Of a stretch of 64,000 nt of DNA, positions 33,649 to 44,712 are shown in pieces (the first letter of the stretch is position 1; every line of letters starts with the position of its first letter). The position numbers were made by a program, and so were the translations under genes. The notes below the pieces were generated by a model. It was not told where the DNA came from, did not search any database, and saw nothing but the letters and a program-made list of their open reading frames with translations. The stretch spans positions 1 through 64,000 of the forward strand of contig JBBPTG010000026.1 in assembly GCA_038093975.1 (NCBI GenBank). The letters run 5' to 3'. Source of the DNA: Chalciporus piperatus (lineage: Eukaryota > Basidiomycota > Agaricomycetes > Boletales > Boletaceae).

Positions 33649-34434
33649 CTACTCCATGACATAGAACTCGGGGACCCAAACGTTACGATAGTAGTGAATT
33701 GAAAGCAGCACTACATCGGTCACGCGGATACCCTCCGAGCCAGCGCTCAGCGCCCATCTCTCCCAACCAGGGGCGATGGAATATTTCTGTGCGATGAAAA
33801 CGACCGTCAGAAGGAGCCTTATGACAGCTGTCTCAAAAAACTCACACAAACGATTTTATGGAAGTTAAACAGGAGGCCACAGACCTCCCTGGCGATCTCC
33901 TGCCGAGTGATATCCCGTCCCCCAGGGCGAACATCCATCCTGCACAACATAGGGTCCATGACGAGTCGGGGGTCGTAACCGGGCCACTGAGGAATGGCAT
34001 GAACACACAATAAGTAAGGAAGAAGGCAAATTGTCTTACCTCTAGGTTCACCACAGTGTTTCGCCATCCATGGTGCTCGAAAACCATATCCTGAGCGGCG
34101 TCAATGATAACGGTGTCCTTGAGAATATCCTTGACCCGAACCCCGGGCCAGCCGTGCGCGCTAAAGGTGATCGCTGGGATGCTTTCATGAGAGGGATCCA
34201 TGTGAGGTGGACGCGGTAGACGTTCGATTCTTCGCTGGTCCAGCAGCGTATAGTATTGTGGCATCGGTGCGTGGATAGCTCCGGGATGAACAGGAGGGTT
34301 GGCGACACGGGAGTAGTGCTGAAGTGAATGGTTCGATCAAGAAAATACCCCCTAACAAAGGTTCGTCAACATACCTGACCGGTCCCACCGCGGCCACCGG
34401 CTAACGTGAGATTGCTTGGGGCGATGTATGCCAT
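33649..34434 (-). CDS. protein of unknown function, copy A (DUF6699-like?)
   Basis: Minus-strand gene starting at 34434 (MAYIAPSNLTLAGGRGGTGQ) and ending at 33649. Exon 1 is 60 nt. Exon 2 carries HPGAIHAPMPQYYTLLDQRR, then ITFSAHGWPGVRVKDILKDT and VVNLE. Exon 3 carries WPGYDPRLVMDPMLCRMDVR and ITRQEIAREVCGLLFNFH. The last part reads APGWERWALSAGSEG and HYYRNVWVPEFYVME. Between FNFHK and APGWER the frame changes without an obvious intron (about 33820-33850), so this copy may be damaged or spliced differently. It is nearly identical to the plus-strand copy at 42220-43000. The pattern of hydrophobic and aromatic residues reminds me of the fungal DUF6699 family, with low confidence; no function can be stated. 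Confidence 0.55.
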
Positions 34435-37056
34435 TACAAGAAATTAGAAAAGTGCGAGAGATGAGGAGACGTGGATTGAATAGAATGAGACTGTGGATAC
34501 TCGGAGAGACTTGCTCTGCAGTGTATGAGATGAGACGATGGCTAGTGTTGATGAGGATGCTGGGTGAGCATGATGGCATTTATACCTGTCGTATGACAAT
34601 ACGTTCCACAAAGCGTTGAGGTTCAATCCTGTGGATGTGTGGCGACACAGTTGTGTCAAAGCGTGGGGGCGGACGTCGGTCAACGTCAGTCAAAGCGGCC
34701 ATTGAAGCTCAACTCTGCTGCTGTGGGCGGATAACACAACTTTTCGGGACGGTGTTTCACAAAGAGGACAATGATTGTGGACTTTCTAAGATTCTGTTTC
34801 CGTTGGTAAACGGCAGATCGTCCGGGTGGCAATCGAGGGAGATGACAACGCCATGCCGAGCGCGGTCTAGTTTTGGGGGAAATGAGTCAATTAAAGGACG
34901 CAGGCCGAGTCCAAAGGGATTGTCCACTCCGGTCGTGAGAGCCAAGGTCGTCCCCAAATGTGATGGTCAATGAAACAATCCTTGCTTTGTCCACAGGGTC
35001 AAGTTTGGCAGAATGTGTCAAGCTCGTGAGACGCGGATGTGTATGTTGATGAGGCTAACCTCCACAAGCTGGACATGGTTGGAACTGGTGTTAGACAATT
35101 TCGTCGGGTAGTTCAACTTTCCTTTATAATAGAGCATTGATGAGACCAACGAAAGGCGCCTCGCATTCTGTAGTCGTTGTACACCAGAAGACTTTGGATT
35201 GGGTATGCTCCCCAGAAAAAACAACATGATATCTAGAGCTTGTCGACGTCTTTGTATTTGGTGGCATTGCTGTATGGCTCCTCGATTTGGAAGTTTATTC
35301 CCATCTATCTCTTTCCTTCCTTGACGCGGAACTTCTTGAAGATCTCGGGCGTCGTCAATAAATGTCAAACAGAGCCTCCCATACGTCGCAGTCTCTGTTT
35401 GGGACAACGAGCGAGGTTAGGGGTGTACGTTCTTCCGTCATCATTCATGATCCTTGGTGAACTTCTCCGAACCAGACCAAGTGACTCACTCCACTCTCGC
35501 TCTTCCAAGTACGAATGTCACCTACGTGTTCCATCGTTATCCGAAAGACCTCTCAGAAAGTCGTCGACATGATTGTCTGACTCGCAAACATGCCTTTGGC
35601 TTCGGCCACATACTTCACCCGGGTCATTCTCCAACAGAGCCACCTCTGGAAAGCTTCGTACTCATCCACACTCCTGCCTACACAGGCCCCGCTCTAACAC
35701 AGGTATTAGACCTTGTTCAACAGAAAGAACCGTCTTTTCCAGTCTTACGTGCGTTCCCAGCGGGCTAACGCAGCAAGCTGTTCAAACAGACATCCCATAT
35801 CCGACAGGATGACGTCGAGATGAACGGTGGTGATCCCGATGAAACAAAGCACATGGCAACCAAGCTAATGAAGCAGCCGTCCAAGATGAATTCAATAAGT
35901 TGGGAACGACGTGACAAAAGTTCAATTTACGCGAGAACAACGTGCGATGATCGAGTTGGTCGATCTGAGCAAGTTGGGGTAAGTTTATCCATCCCTAAGC
36001 AATCGGTCGTTACCCGTTCCTCGTTCCATTCCACTCCGCCCGCTTTCCACCCATTTTCACGGATGCCATCATGAATTGGAAAGGTCAGGTCAGCACCCGC
36101 TATAAATAACTTTGCGGCGGAGGCTTAGGAGTTCGGCCTTCGGTCTTGAGCAGCTCGCCGGATAACCAATTGGCTGTTGGCGTTGCGTTTCCGGGTATCT
36201 CGTTAATTGCAGCTGCGGACTCAAGTGTTGGGAGGCTCATATTACTTCGTTTACAGTTGTGAGAGGATGTCGTTGCTTCAAGGATCAAAGTAGGGTACCT
36301 GAAGCACCTCCTCCTTCGCTGGAGTACGGGCACGCGTGTTTGTTTTTAGCTCTAGTGAATGGTACCTCTCTGCGACTGCGTGTAGAAAAATTTGCGGGGT
36401 AGGAAGGATCTGGGCCACTTGGCATCCAATTGTGGACTGCTTTTCTTGCGATCTGTCTGGAGATGTGAAAGACTACAAACAAGATGAGGTCAGGTAGTTT
36501 GAAGGTCACGGCTCCAACGCTGTGTGCAGGTCTCCAGATAAGTTGCGAATATCAAGCACTATACTAGTAAGTAAGCACAGACCCTAGACCGGACACCATT
36601 GGGCAGATGTCTAATTGCAACGAAGTTCACTTGATCGAGTAAGGTCATCTGCGATGGTTTGACACGAGTCGGACTCGCACACGCTGCTCCGGCGGCGTTC
36701 CTGATCAAACGCTCCACGAGTTACATCGGGCTCCGGGTTGGCCCCAGCTTTCCCCATCGTCCCCAGGTCTGTCAAAATATGGCACCAGGCTGGAGCAGGC
36801 CGCGGCATGAAGGCGATATGAATGACCAGTCTTGTCATCAAACGATCTCTCGATGGTATAGCGACGAATATCATACGGGGGTGTTAATTGACGCCAGTGG
36901 GTTGAAAAGGGTTTAGCAAGACCGAGGTCAGCTGCCTTGGTTTCCAGTTGATCCTGCCGTAAGTTGACGTTACGTCCCTGGTCGAACAGTTCGAGTGGAA
37001 CTTGATCGCTGGATATGTCCAGTCCGGATTCAGAATCGTACCTTTAGCCGTACTCA
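34435..37056. other. 2.6-kb intergenic region, no gene recognised
   Basis: Only short unrelated open frames are present. I see no exons that join into a known family, no RNA gene and no terminal repeats. The right end should contain the Jen1-like gene's promoter. Confidence 0.4.
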
Positions 37057-37063
37057 TATATAA
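37057..37063 (+). promoter_or_regulatory. TATA box of the Jen1-like gene
   Basis: TATATAA lies 74-80 bp upstream of the start codon at 37137, leaving room for a transcript start and a 5' UTR of roughly 45-50 nt. Confidence 0.5.
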
Positions 37064-37136
37064 GGATGTCCAAGGTAGTCAAGCCATTTTGACGTCCCTT
37101 GGAGCTGCCAGCATCAGCCCTCGTTCCCCACACACC

Positions 37137-39382
37137 ATGGCGCCGCAATTCCTCCGCAACTTCGTCCCCAAGAAGAACAAGGACCAGAATACTGGTATCA
37201 TTCGTGCTCTACGGTCGCTATCATTCATACAATGGGCTCATTTCTTCTCTGGGTGAGTGAATCCTTGAATTCAGCGGGTTCGATACTGATTTGATCTTGC
37301 TAGGTGGCTTGCATGGACTTGTGATGCCCTCGACTACTTCGCTGTTAGCCTGACATTACCACTGTTGACGACACAGTTTAACCAGAAGGCCACTGCGCTA
37401 GTACGAACGCGGAGTGATCTTTTTTTCTTTCTCGTTCTCATGATACACCTAGACAACTTCAATAACGCTCACGCTACTCTTCCGATCAGTTGGAGCGGTG
37501 AGGATCTCCCTGTCAACTGAGACGAATTCAGAACTCACCCTGCTCTAGATCATATTTGGTGTCTTATCGGATCGTTTCGGTCGAAAATGGCCCCTAGTTT
37601 TCAACCTCTTGCTATGTTGTGTCTTCTCCATCGCAACCAGCTTCGTGTCGACGTTCCCTCAATTCCTCGCTGTTCGCTCTCTCTTTGGTATTGCCATGGG
37701 TGGAATCTGGGGTCTCTCGTCCTCATCAGCGCTTGAAAATCTTCCAGTAGAGCTTCGGGGTCTCGGGAGTGGTGTTCTTCAACAAGGCTATGCTGTCGGT
37801 TATCTCATCGCCGCAGTTATTAACCTCACGCTCGTGCCCAACAATCCCCACTCGTGGCGGGCCCTGTTCTGGACTGGTGCTGGTATCACCTTCTTTGCTG
37901 CCATCGTCCGCGCTATCCTCCCCGAATCAGAGGTCTTTTTGCGTGCCAAGGCTATCGAGAAAGCGAGAGGGACAACTACGGGAGGAAAAACCAAGGTCTT
38001 CTTGCGCGAAACGAAAGAAATGCTCAAGCTTCACTGGAAATTATGCATCTATGCAGTCTTGCTCATGACAGGTACGCGCGTGTCCATATCGCAATTTATA
38101 CTTTTCGCGTGACGTTGCTAATGTCGTCGTGTTTGTAGGTTTCAATTTCTTATCTCACGGATCTCAGGTGCGGGGAACCTTTCAACCTGAATGCATGGTG
38201 CTGAGCTTGACCCCATATCGTGTAGGACCTATACCCCACCTATCTCGAGACTACCAAAGGATTCTCTGCCCACGATGCCACCGTCGCCACCATCATCGGC
38301 AACTGTGTATGTCTATCTCGACTTGTACAGGTCTGTGCACTTACTGAATTGCTTCATAGGGTGCTATCGCGTAAGTGTTACAACGTTGAGCGAGGCATTT
38401 CCTGGCTGACTGGGCGCTCGGATCTTATCGTTGTTCATTCACGCTTTTGTAGCGGCGGCACATTCGCTGGTTGGTTAAGTCAACACATCGGACGTCGACT
38501 CACCATCGTGTGCGTAGCATGAAACACATTCTTTCATGTTTGCTCATTCTTTCTTCAGCCTCATGGTGTTGCTCCTCGCGGGTATGTATCGCTTCGTTAA
38601 GTCCCCCGCTGCCACTCTTGCTGACTGACATCATTTCGTGATCGCTCTTCTTGCAGCATTTATACCCTTGTGGATCGTCCCCAGCACCTTCGGTCCCCTC
38701 TCAGCTGGCGCATTCTGGATTCAATTTGGTGTTCAAGGTGCATGGGGAGTTGTATGTATCTCATTTACGCTCGACCCCACCGGACTGCCGTTAACTCGAA
38801 GGCTCTACCTATAGATTCCCATTCAACTTGCGGAGATGTCCCCTCCTGCTTTCCGGGCGACGTTCCCCGGTGTGGCATATCAGCTCGGAAACGTGCGTTA
38901 TACATTTTGTTCGATGGAAAGTTGGCACAAACCTACTCTAATCTCTCCAGATGGTTTCTTCCGCCTCTTCGCAAATTGAAGCGAGTGGGTGTTACCTCCC
39001 ATTGTCATCCATATAACGTGCTTACCCTGTACAGCTGGTGCAAGCAACTTGAAGACGAACATCACGGTAAACGGCCAGACCAAGAGCGTTGCCGATTACG
39101 CGACTGTGCAGGGAATCTTCATTGGAACTATCTCTGCATATGTACTCCTGGTGACGCTATTTGGGCCCGAGTACGTCACCGCTCTTGCCCTCCCATTCCT
39201 GAAAATTTCGTTCGACGAGTGATATGCTAACCTTGGTTGATGTCTTACCTAGGAATCACTCCTCTCAGTTTGAGAAACACAAGACTGCCTTCGAAGAAGG
39301 TGGTGGACGTGATGACGCGATCATGGATGACGAAGCTAGTGATATACGTGACGACGACGACGAGAAAGTCTCGAGTGTGTAA
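37137..39382 (+). CDS. MFS monocarboxylate:proton symporter, Jen1-like
   Basis: Multi-exon plus-strand gene starting MAPQFLRNFV. Exon 1 is 37137-37252 and exon 2 starts at 37304. Translations of successive exons read as an MFS permease: WLAWTCDALDYFAVSLTLPLL, then GVLSDRFGRKWPL (the MFS loop motif), then the long exon ending at about 38071. Exons with NFLSHGSQ and DLYPTYLETTKGFSAHD together form the conserved Jen1 signature NXX(S/T)HX(S/T)QDXXXT, split by an intron (about 38168-38225). Later exons include GWLSQHIGRRLTIV, FWIQFGVQGAWGV, IPIQLAEMSPPAFRATFPGVAYQLGN and TISAYVLLVTLFGPE, ending with a cytosolic acidic tail. Jen1 proteins import lactate, pyruvate and related acids across the plasma membrane. 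I saw no disruption. A partial duplicate lies just downstream. Confidence 0.88.
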
Positions 39383-39597
39383 CTTGTTTGTTACACGTCG
39401 ACGCGGGTCACCGAGATCATGATGCGTCATGCGTCTCACACAAGGGTGATCGACTTTTTCATTTTCACGTGCTCATTGGACACCGGCTTCAAGCTTGGAT
39501 GTACTTGTAGTATGGCTAATATGGATATACAGGATTTACGATGCGACGCTATTTATTACGAGAGTGATTGATTGATCATTGGTTCGGAATGAGCCTC

Positions 39598-40358
39598 ACC
39601 TGCCTTCAGTGGGCTCAGTTTTTCTCGGGGTGGGAAATTATCCGTTTCGCATACACTTACGGGTTCAAACGTTCAAACTTGAGGGTGCGTGTGGGGACCG
39701 CTGTTTGGGACTTAATCCATTTGTAGGATCTATATCCCACCTAACTCCAAAACTCGAAGGGCTTCTCGTTGCAGGATGCAACCATCGCAACTATTATCGG
39801 ATATTATGTATGTCCCCTCTTCTTTTGGTCTTCTCGCAGAAGATGACATGCCACGTTGTGATTTAGAGGGTGCGATTGCGTGAGATGATTTGTTCATGTA
39901 GGTCAATGGAGTTAGGCTGACGCCTACCGTTTGAAATTTCAAAGGGGTTGCAGTATGTGGGTCGCCGATTGACTATCACGTACGCTCGGGTGGTGACTCG
40001 CAATGAATTTTGTTGCTAACGGGTTTCTTGCAGTATTTTCGTATTGCTCGTTGGTGGTAGGTCCCGGTGCGACGAGCGCCAAGACTCACCCGCCAGTCAC
40101 ATTCAGCATTAATCATCCCCTTATGGATTTTTCCTGCTTCCTCAGGCTTCTCAACCCTTGCCGCCAGAGCATTTTGTGCTCAGTTTGGTGTCCAAGGTGC
40201 ACGGTGAGCGGTGCGTATCCTCATCATCATGCCGTGATGGAGTTCTGCTTCACGTTGGTCCGAAACTGAATGCTTCTAGATCCATATTCAAGTGGCAGAA
40301 ATGTCGCCCTCTGCCTTCAGGGCGACGTTCCTGGGTGTTGCCTACCAACTCGGAAACG
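39598..40358 (+). pseudogene. partial duplicate of the Jen1-like gene
   Basis: The sequence starts with the end of exon 1 (LQWAQFFSG against FIQWAHFFSG in the full gene). It then jumps to the exon homologous to DLYPTYLETTKGFSAHDATVA (39728-39808). Pieces matching GAIA, GRRLTIT, FVLLVGG, AFCAQFGVQGAR and IHIQVAEMSPSAFRATFLGVAYQLGN follow, with splice sites partly kept. Everything between exon 1 and the Jen1 signature is deleted, and the first half of the transporter is missing, so it cannot work. Confidence 0.8.
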
Positions 40359-40564
40359 TATGTACCATTTCGCAAAACTCAAAGAAGTCACGTTCAAGTT
40401 CGCATCAGAAGCTCTCCAGAACAACCCAGGTTTTCTATCATCGATTTAGGTGCGAAATGCGGGACTGCATAAAATGGTCCGCGAGGGAGGGCCTCGACCT
40501 CAGAACATAAGCAATATCTGCAACAAGCCTCTTACACCCACATACGCTTCCTGATCCTCTGCTC

Positions 40565-41132
40565 ATGTCAACGGTGTCCTTGGGACGCTTGTATTACGAC
40601 CCTTTTGCCGAGTATGATCGTCTTCGTGACAAAGCGTTTAACGCTCGACTCTGGCCCTCCAACGTCGGCCGACGTTGGAAACACCTCCACCAAAGCGACG
40701 GAATCTTTTGTCACGTTCCGTCCAAGGCAAGTTCCCTAGAATGGATATCCAGGAGTCCGTGGATAACAATACGGTAGCAGCGACGTTGGACCTTCCTGGC
40801 ATGAAGGCGGATTCGACGTCAAGATCGACTTCCTACACAACCGCTTGACCGTATCTGGAGAGTCTTCTAGTACTCATTCTTGTGGCAAGAGTATATGCCG
40901 TTCGCGAACGTCGCTACGGGACGTTCTCCCGGACTTTGCAACTCCCAATCGGAACCAAAGTAAGAAGTTAGTGCGACAAACAACTCATCGCATCTTCCAG
41001 TTTCGATGCTAATGCGGCGCGCAGCCTGAGGATGTTAGGGCAAAGATGGAGAACGGTATTTTGACGATCACGTTTCTCAAGGTTACTGCCGAACAACAAC
41101 CTCATCGAATTTCTATCCAGTCGAAGTTATGA
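40565..41132 (+). pseudogene. small heat-shock protein (Hsp20) pseudogene
   Basis: It starts at an ATG with LYYDPFAEYDRLRDKAFNAR, matching the N-terminus of the intact gene at 43622. The alpha-crystallin domain is legible but in changing frames: ATLDLPGMK, VKIDFLHNRLTVSGES, ERRYGTFSRTLQLPIGTK, PEDVRAKMENGILTITF, EQQPHRISIQ. The intron 1 donor has become GCAAGT and there are indels around 40805 and 40870-40890. Confidence 0.8.
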
Positions 41133-42219
41133 ACATCCGCTTCTCTTGTCGTGGACACAGTTATTTAGCGCATATTACCGTCTCTGACACGTTGTAGAAT
41201 ATTAATGGTGAATCAGATGTTGTAGATTGCGTCTTTCGCCCCAGAAGAATCAACTCTATTCTCCTGGCCATGGAAGAGTAGGTTACATAACCGTTGGATG
41301 CGAGATTATTATTTTCGTGTGTACCCAAGGTGTTCAGGCCCGTCGGACCGAGCCTGACCGAGCACAGCATTGTCGCGACCACGAAGAGCAACAAAACTCA
41401 ACCGGTGTTGTAGAGCATCGTCATTCTCCTCCGAGTCTGGCTCTCTCGCGCCTGCAAGGCCCAATTGCCAAGCCAGCAACTTAGACTCGACTGAGTAAGC
41501 GAGTATCGTGTTCGCGCTCATCCTTGGGGTCATACCTCCACAGACGCTCAGCAACGCGTTGAAGTGGCACCTTGCGCGTTATTGCGATGATCATGGTGTT
41601 TTTTCATGGATCGTTGTAGACTCTGGAGATTCGTCGATGAATTGTTCAATTTTGGGGTTTGACATTGATCATATTCTTTCAAGAAAGCGGAAGAAGAAGT
41701 GACCGCGGAGGGCTCTTACTAAGTGGACTCGCCGCCGAAAGCCAATGACCCCACCATTGGCGTCTTCCTCCTGTTATTGACCAGCGTGACCGCTTAGAGG
41801 TCGACCATGGCACTACCATGGCTCAGTAGTGGATGCACAACACCCGTCTCAAAGACCAGACAGCAGACCAGCCACTGGGGTCTTCATTCGAGGTCAAAGT
41901 TCACCTCACAACGGAACAGGAACCTTGTTGATAAGTACCGTTTTTGTTTTTACTCTGAAAGTGAGATCTTGTCAGCTAATTAGATGGGTCATGCCCGCCA
42001 TCCTGGGCGCTTAATACGCTGCTGTGACCGCTTTGACCCGCCTCGACGACAACGGTGGTGCTTTGACTGACCCACGCCACCTGGGGTAGACGACCACCTG
42101 GCTGGTCTGAACGCTTTGTCGAACGCACTGGCATATAAATGTGACCATGCCCGCCCACTGTGATAGGTATCATCGCAAACTTAATCCTACAACCCATCCA
42201 CCGCTCCTAATCTCTCGCA
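41133..42219. other. intergenic region, no gene recognised
   Basis: Short open frames only; nothing that I can assign. The last 100 bp should contain the promoter of the gene starting at 42220. Confidence 0.4.
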
Positions 42220-43000
42220 ATGGCCTACGTTGATCCAAGGAGTCTCATGCTAACCAAGGGCCGCTGCGGATCCGGTCAGGTATGTTCTCGAGTCAACCTA
42301 CCGGGTGGTATTTTACCTCACTAACCCTCGCGCTTCAGCACTACTCCCATGTCGCCAACCCTCCTGTTCATCCCGGAGCTATCCACGCACCGATGCCACA
42401 ATTCTACGCGCTGCTGGACCAGCGAAGAATCGAACGTTTACCGCGCCCACCTCACATGACTCCCTCTCATGAAAGCATCCCAGCAATCACATTTAGTGCG
42501 CACGGCTGGCCCGGGGTTCGGGTCAAGGATATTCTCAAGGACACCGTTATCATTGACGCCGCTCATGATGTGGTTTTCGAGCACCATGGATGGCGAAACA
42601 CTGTGGTGAACCTAGAGGTAAGGCAATTTGCCTTCTTCCTTACTTATTGTGTGCTCATGCCATTCCTCAGTGGCCCGGTTACGACCCCCGACTCGTCATG
42701 GACCCTATGTTGTGCAGGATGGATGTTCGCCCTGGGGGACGGGATATCACTCGGCAGGAGATCGCGAGGGAGGTCTGTGGCCTCCTGTTTAACTTCCATA
42801 AAATCGTTTCCGTGAGTTGTTTGGCGCAGCTCAACTCTCAGGAGCATTCTTCTGACGGTTGTATTCTTCCCATTGCGCCTGGTTGGGAGAGATGGGCGCT
42901 GAGTGCTGGCCCGGAGGGCATCCGGATTCCCGATGTGGTGTTGCTGTCGCTTCACTACTATCGGAATGTTTGGGTCCCTGAGTTCTACATCATCGAGTAA
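42220..43000 (+). CDS. protein of unknown function, copy B (DUF6699-like?)
   Basis: Exons 42220-42279, 42339-42617 and 42671-43000 join in phase 0 and encode about 222 residues from MAYVDPRSLMLTKGRCGSGQ to VWVPEFYIIE. The frame is uninterrupted, unlike the inverted copy at 33649-34434. Central residues (about 21-113) are nearly identical between the two copies, and so are the introns between exons 2 and 3, which points to a recent duplication. There is no signal peptide, membrane helix or catalytic motif that I recognise. A DUF6699 assignment is a guess. Confidence 0.65.
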
Positions 43001-43500
43001 GGAAGCCTTTCCCCTACTCACCCATACCATCGAGCATCTCACCCGGCGTGCTTGTGGGCCACACTGGCAATCACGTTCTCGGGAACTTCACGATATTCTT
43101 CATTTTATTCTCGCTACTCTCCCGCATATCACACATTCGCATCTTTTTCATACCCGCACCCCCATTATACCCACGTTGCACTCACTGGACTTGCCTTATT
43201 GCATCAATTTCATTGTAGATCTTCATGTAAATTATGCATACTCACCCTTCCGGAATGTCATGAGAGACTTCATGATACACTCAGTTGATTCTACCTACTT
43301 ACCCGCTCTGGTTGTCGGTATTTTCTGGAAAGCACAGCAAAGGCGACATGACGTCAGACATTTCATTCTCGTAACTTTTCAAATAGACGACAACAAATCG
43401 TCATCATTGAACTGAATGCCGCTGGCAGCCTCGGGAACATCCTCGAAGTTTACCGAACCGTCAACATGTTGTTAGAAGAGACTTGAAAAGTTCCTCAAGA
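43001..43500. other. intergenic region upstream of the Hsp20 gene
   Basis: No gene recognised; the promoter elements of the small heat-shock gene begin at its right edge. Confidence 0.4.
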
Positions 43501-43533
43501 TTCTAGAAAACCTACTCACGAGTAGTATAAATA
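43501..43533 (+). promoter_or_regulatory. heat-shock element and TATA box of the Hsp20 gene
   Basis: TTCTAGAA at 43501-43508 is a perfect TTC-nn-GAA pair. Further GAA and TTC pentamer halves lie just upstream (43484-43493). TATAAATA lies at 43526-43533, about 90 bp before the start codon. Heat-shock factor binds inverted nGAAn units, so heat induction is expected. Confidence 0.6.
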
Positions 43534-43621
43534 CGAGCTGTCTGGTCATGTATGGCCCTCAGAACACTACAAACAAATCTCGAACACGATCCAAGCAGCT
43601 CAGCTACCTCCCACAACTTGA

Positions 43622-44202
43622 ATGTCTTTGATGTGCTTCTACTACGACCCCTCCACCGAGTTCGACCGTCTCTTTGAGGACACATTTAACGCTCGTTTCA
43701 GACGTGCTGCGAGCGAGGTGGGACGTAAATCCACCGGTGCCACTCAACGCCTTGACCTGTTCCGTCCCAAGTAAGTATTATCTCGTTCTTTGCCGTACAC
43801 CCATACTCAACATGCCCTCTATCTTAGGATGGACTTACTTGAGTCCAGCGATTCTAATACCATGACGGCAAAGTTTGAATTGCCCGGAATGAAGACGGAG
43901 AACGTCAAGATCGACCTCCACCAGAACCGTCTGACGGTATCGGGCGAGCTCTCCAACGATCGCTCTCATGAAGATGGGGGCTACGTTGCTCGGGAGCGTC
44001 ACTATGGGAATTTTTCCCGCACTTTGCAGCTCCCGTTTGGAACCAAGGTAAGCCATCTTCGATCTCGTAGCAAGGAATTGTAGTGTTAATGGTAAACTCG
44101 TAGCCTGATGACGTCAAGGCCAAGATGGAGAACGGTCTGTTGACTGTGACGTTCCCGAGAGTTACGGAAGAACAGCAGCCTCATCGTATCGCAATCCAGT
44201 GA
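43622..44202 (+). CDS. small heat-shock protein, Hsp20/alpha-crystallin family
   Basis: Exons 43622-43770, 43828-44047 and 44104-44202 encode 155 residues. The N-terminal arm (MSLMCFYYDPSTEFDRLFED) is followed by a complete alpha-crystallin domain: MTAKFELPGMKTENVKIDL, NRLTVSGEL, RERHYGNFSRTLQLPFGTK, and the hallmark MENGLLTVTFP (A-x-x-x-n-GvL type). The C-terminal tail has IAIQ, a variant of the I-x-I/V anchor. The protein should form oligomers that hold unfolding proteins. It faces the 3' end of WD40-TPR copy 5, and relics of the same gene lie at 40565 and 62357. Confidence 0.93.
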
Positions 44203-44712
44203 ACTACTTGCACTGGTACCTGTTTTCTCCTTCCCAGGTATCGTTTCGTCACACATAGTGTTTTCTCATTCATTGTAGCTTTCACGCGTTTGTATCTGTA
44301 TAATATGGCATATGGCAATATCAGTGGACATTCCCTGCTGAAGGACAACGACACCAAATATGACGGTCAGCTAGATGGTAGAAAAGGCAACACGGATGAC
44401 GCTAGGGAAGCGAGATACAGAAATCAAAGCTGGAAGAAACTGGGAAAGCTGGAGGACGACGGGTCAGTGACTGACTCTCCTCGAAGCATAATGAACCCAT
44501 GTCCTTCCAGATTAATCATCGTGTGTGCTCACAGTGACTGATCATGTTGACAGGATGCATTCAGGGAGACGCTGTCAAAGCGGGAGACCAGAGAAGATAC
44601 AGATACATGGACATAGAACTAAAGCTAGACGAGATAAGGGACCAAGAACAGAACAGAACAGGTCATGCCAGTGAATGACGAGCATCGAGGCAGAATGAAC
44701 AACATATCCCCA
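44203..44712. other. spacer between the convergent Hsp20 and WD40-TPR copy 5 genes
   Basis: No gene seen; it holds the 3' ends of both convergent transcripts. Confidence 0.4.

Noticed and set aside
36947..36958. GTTGATCCTGCC, as at the 5' end of 18S rRNA
   Set aside because: Only 12 bases match; the sequence after it (GTAAGTTGACG) does not continue as 18S rRNA.
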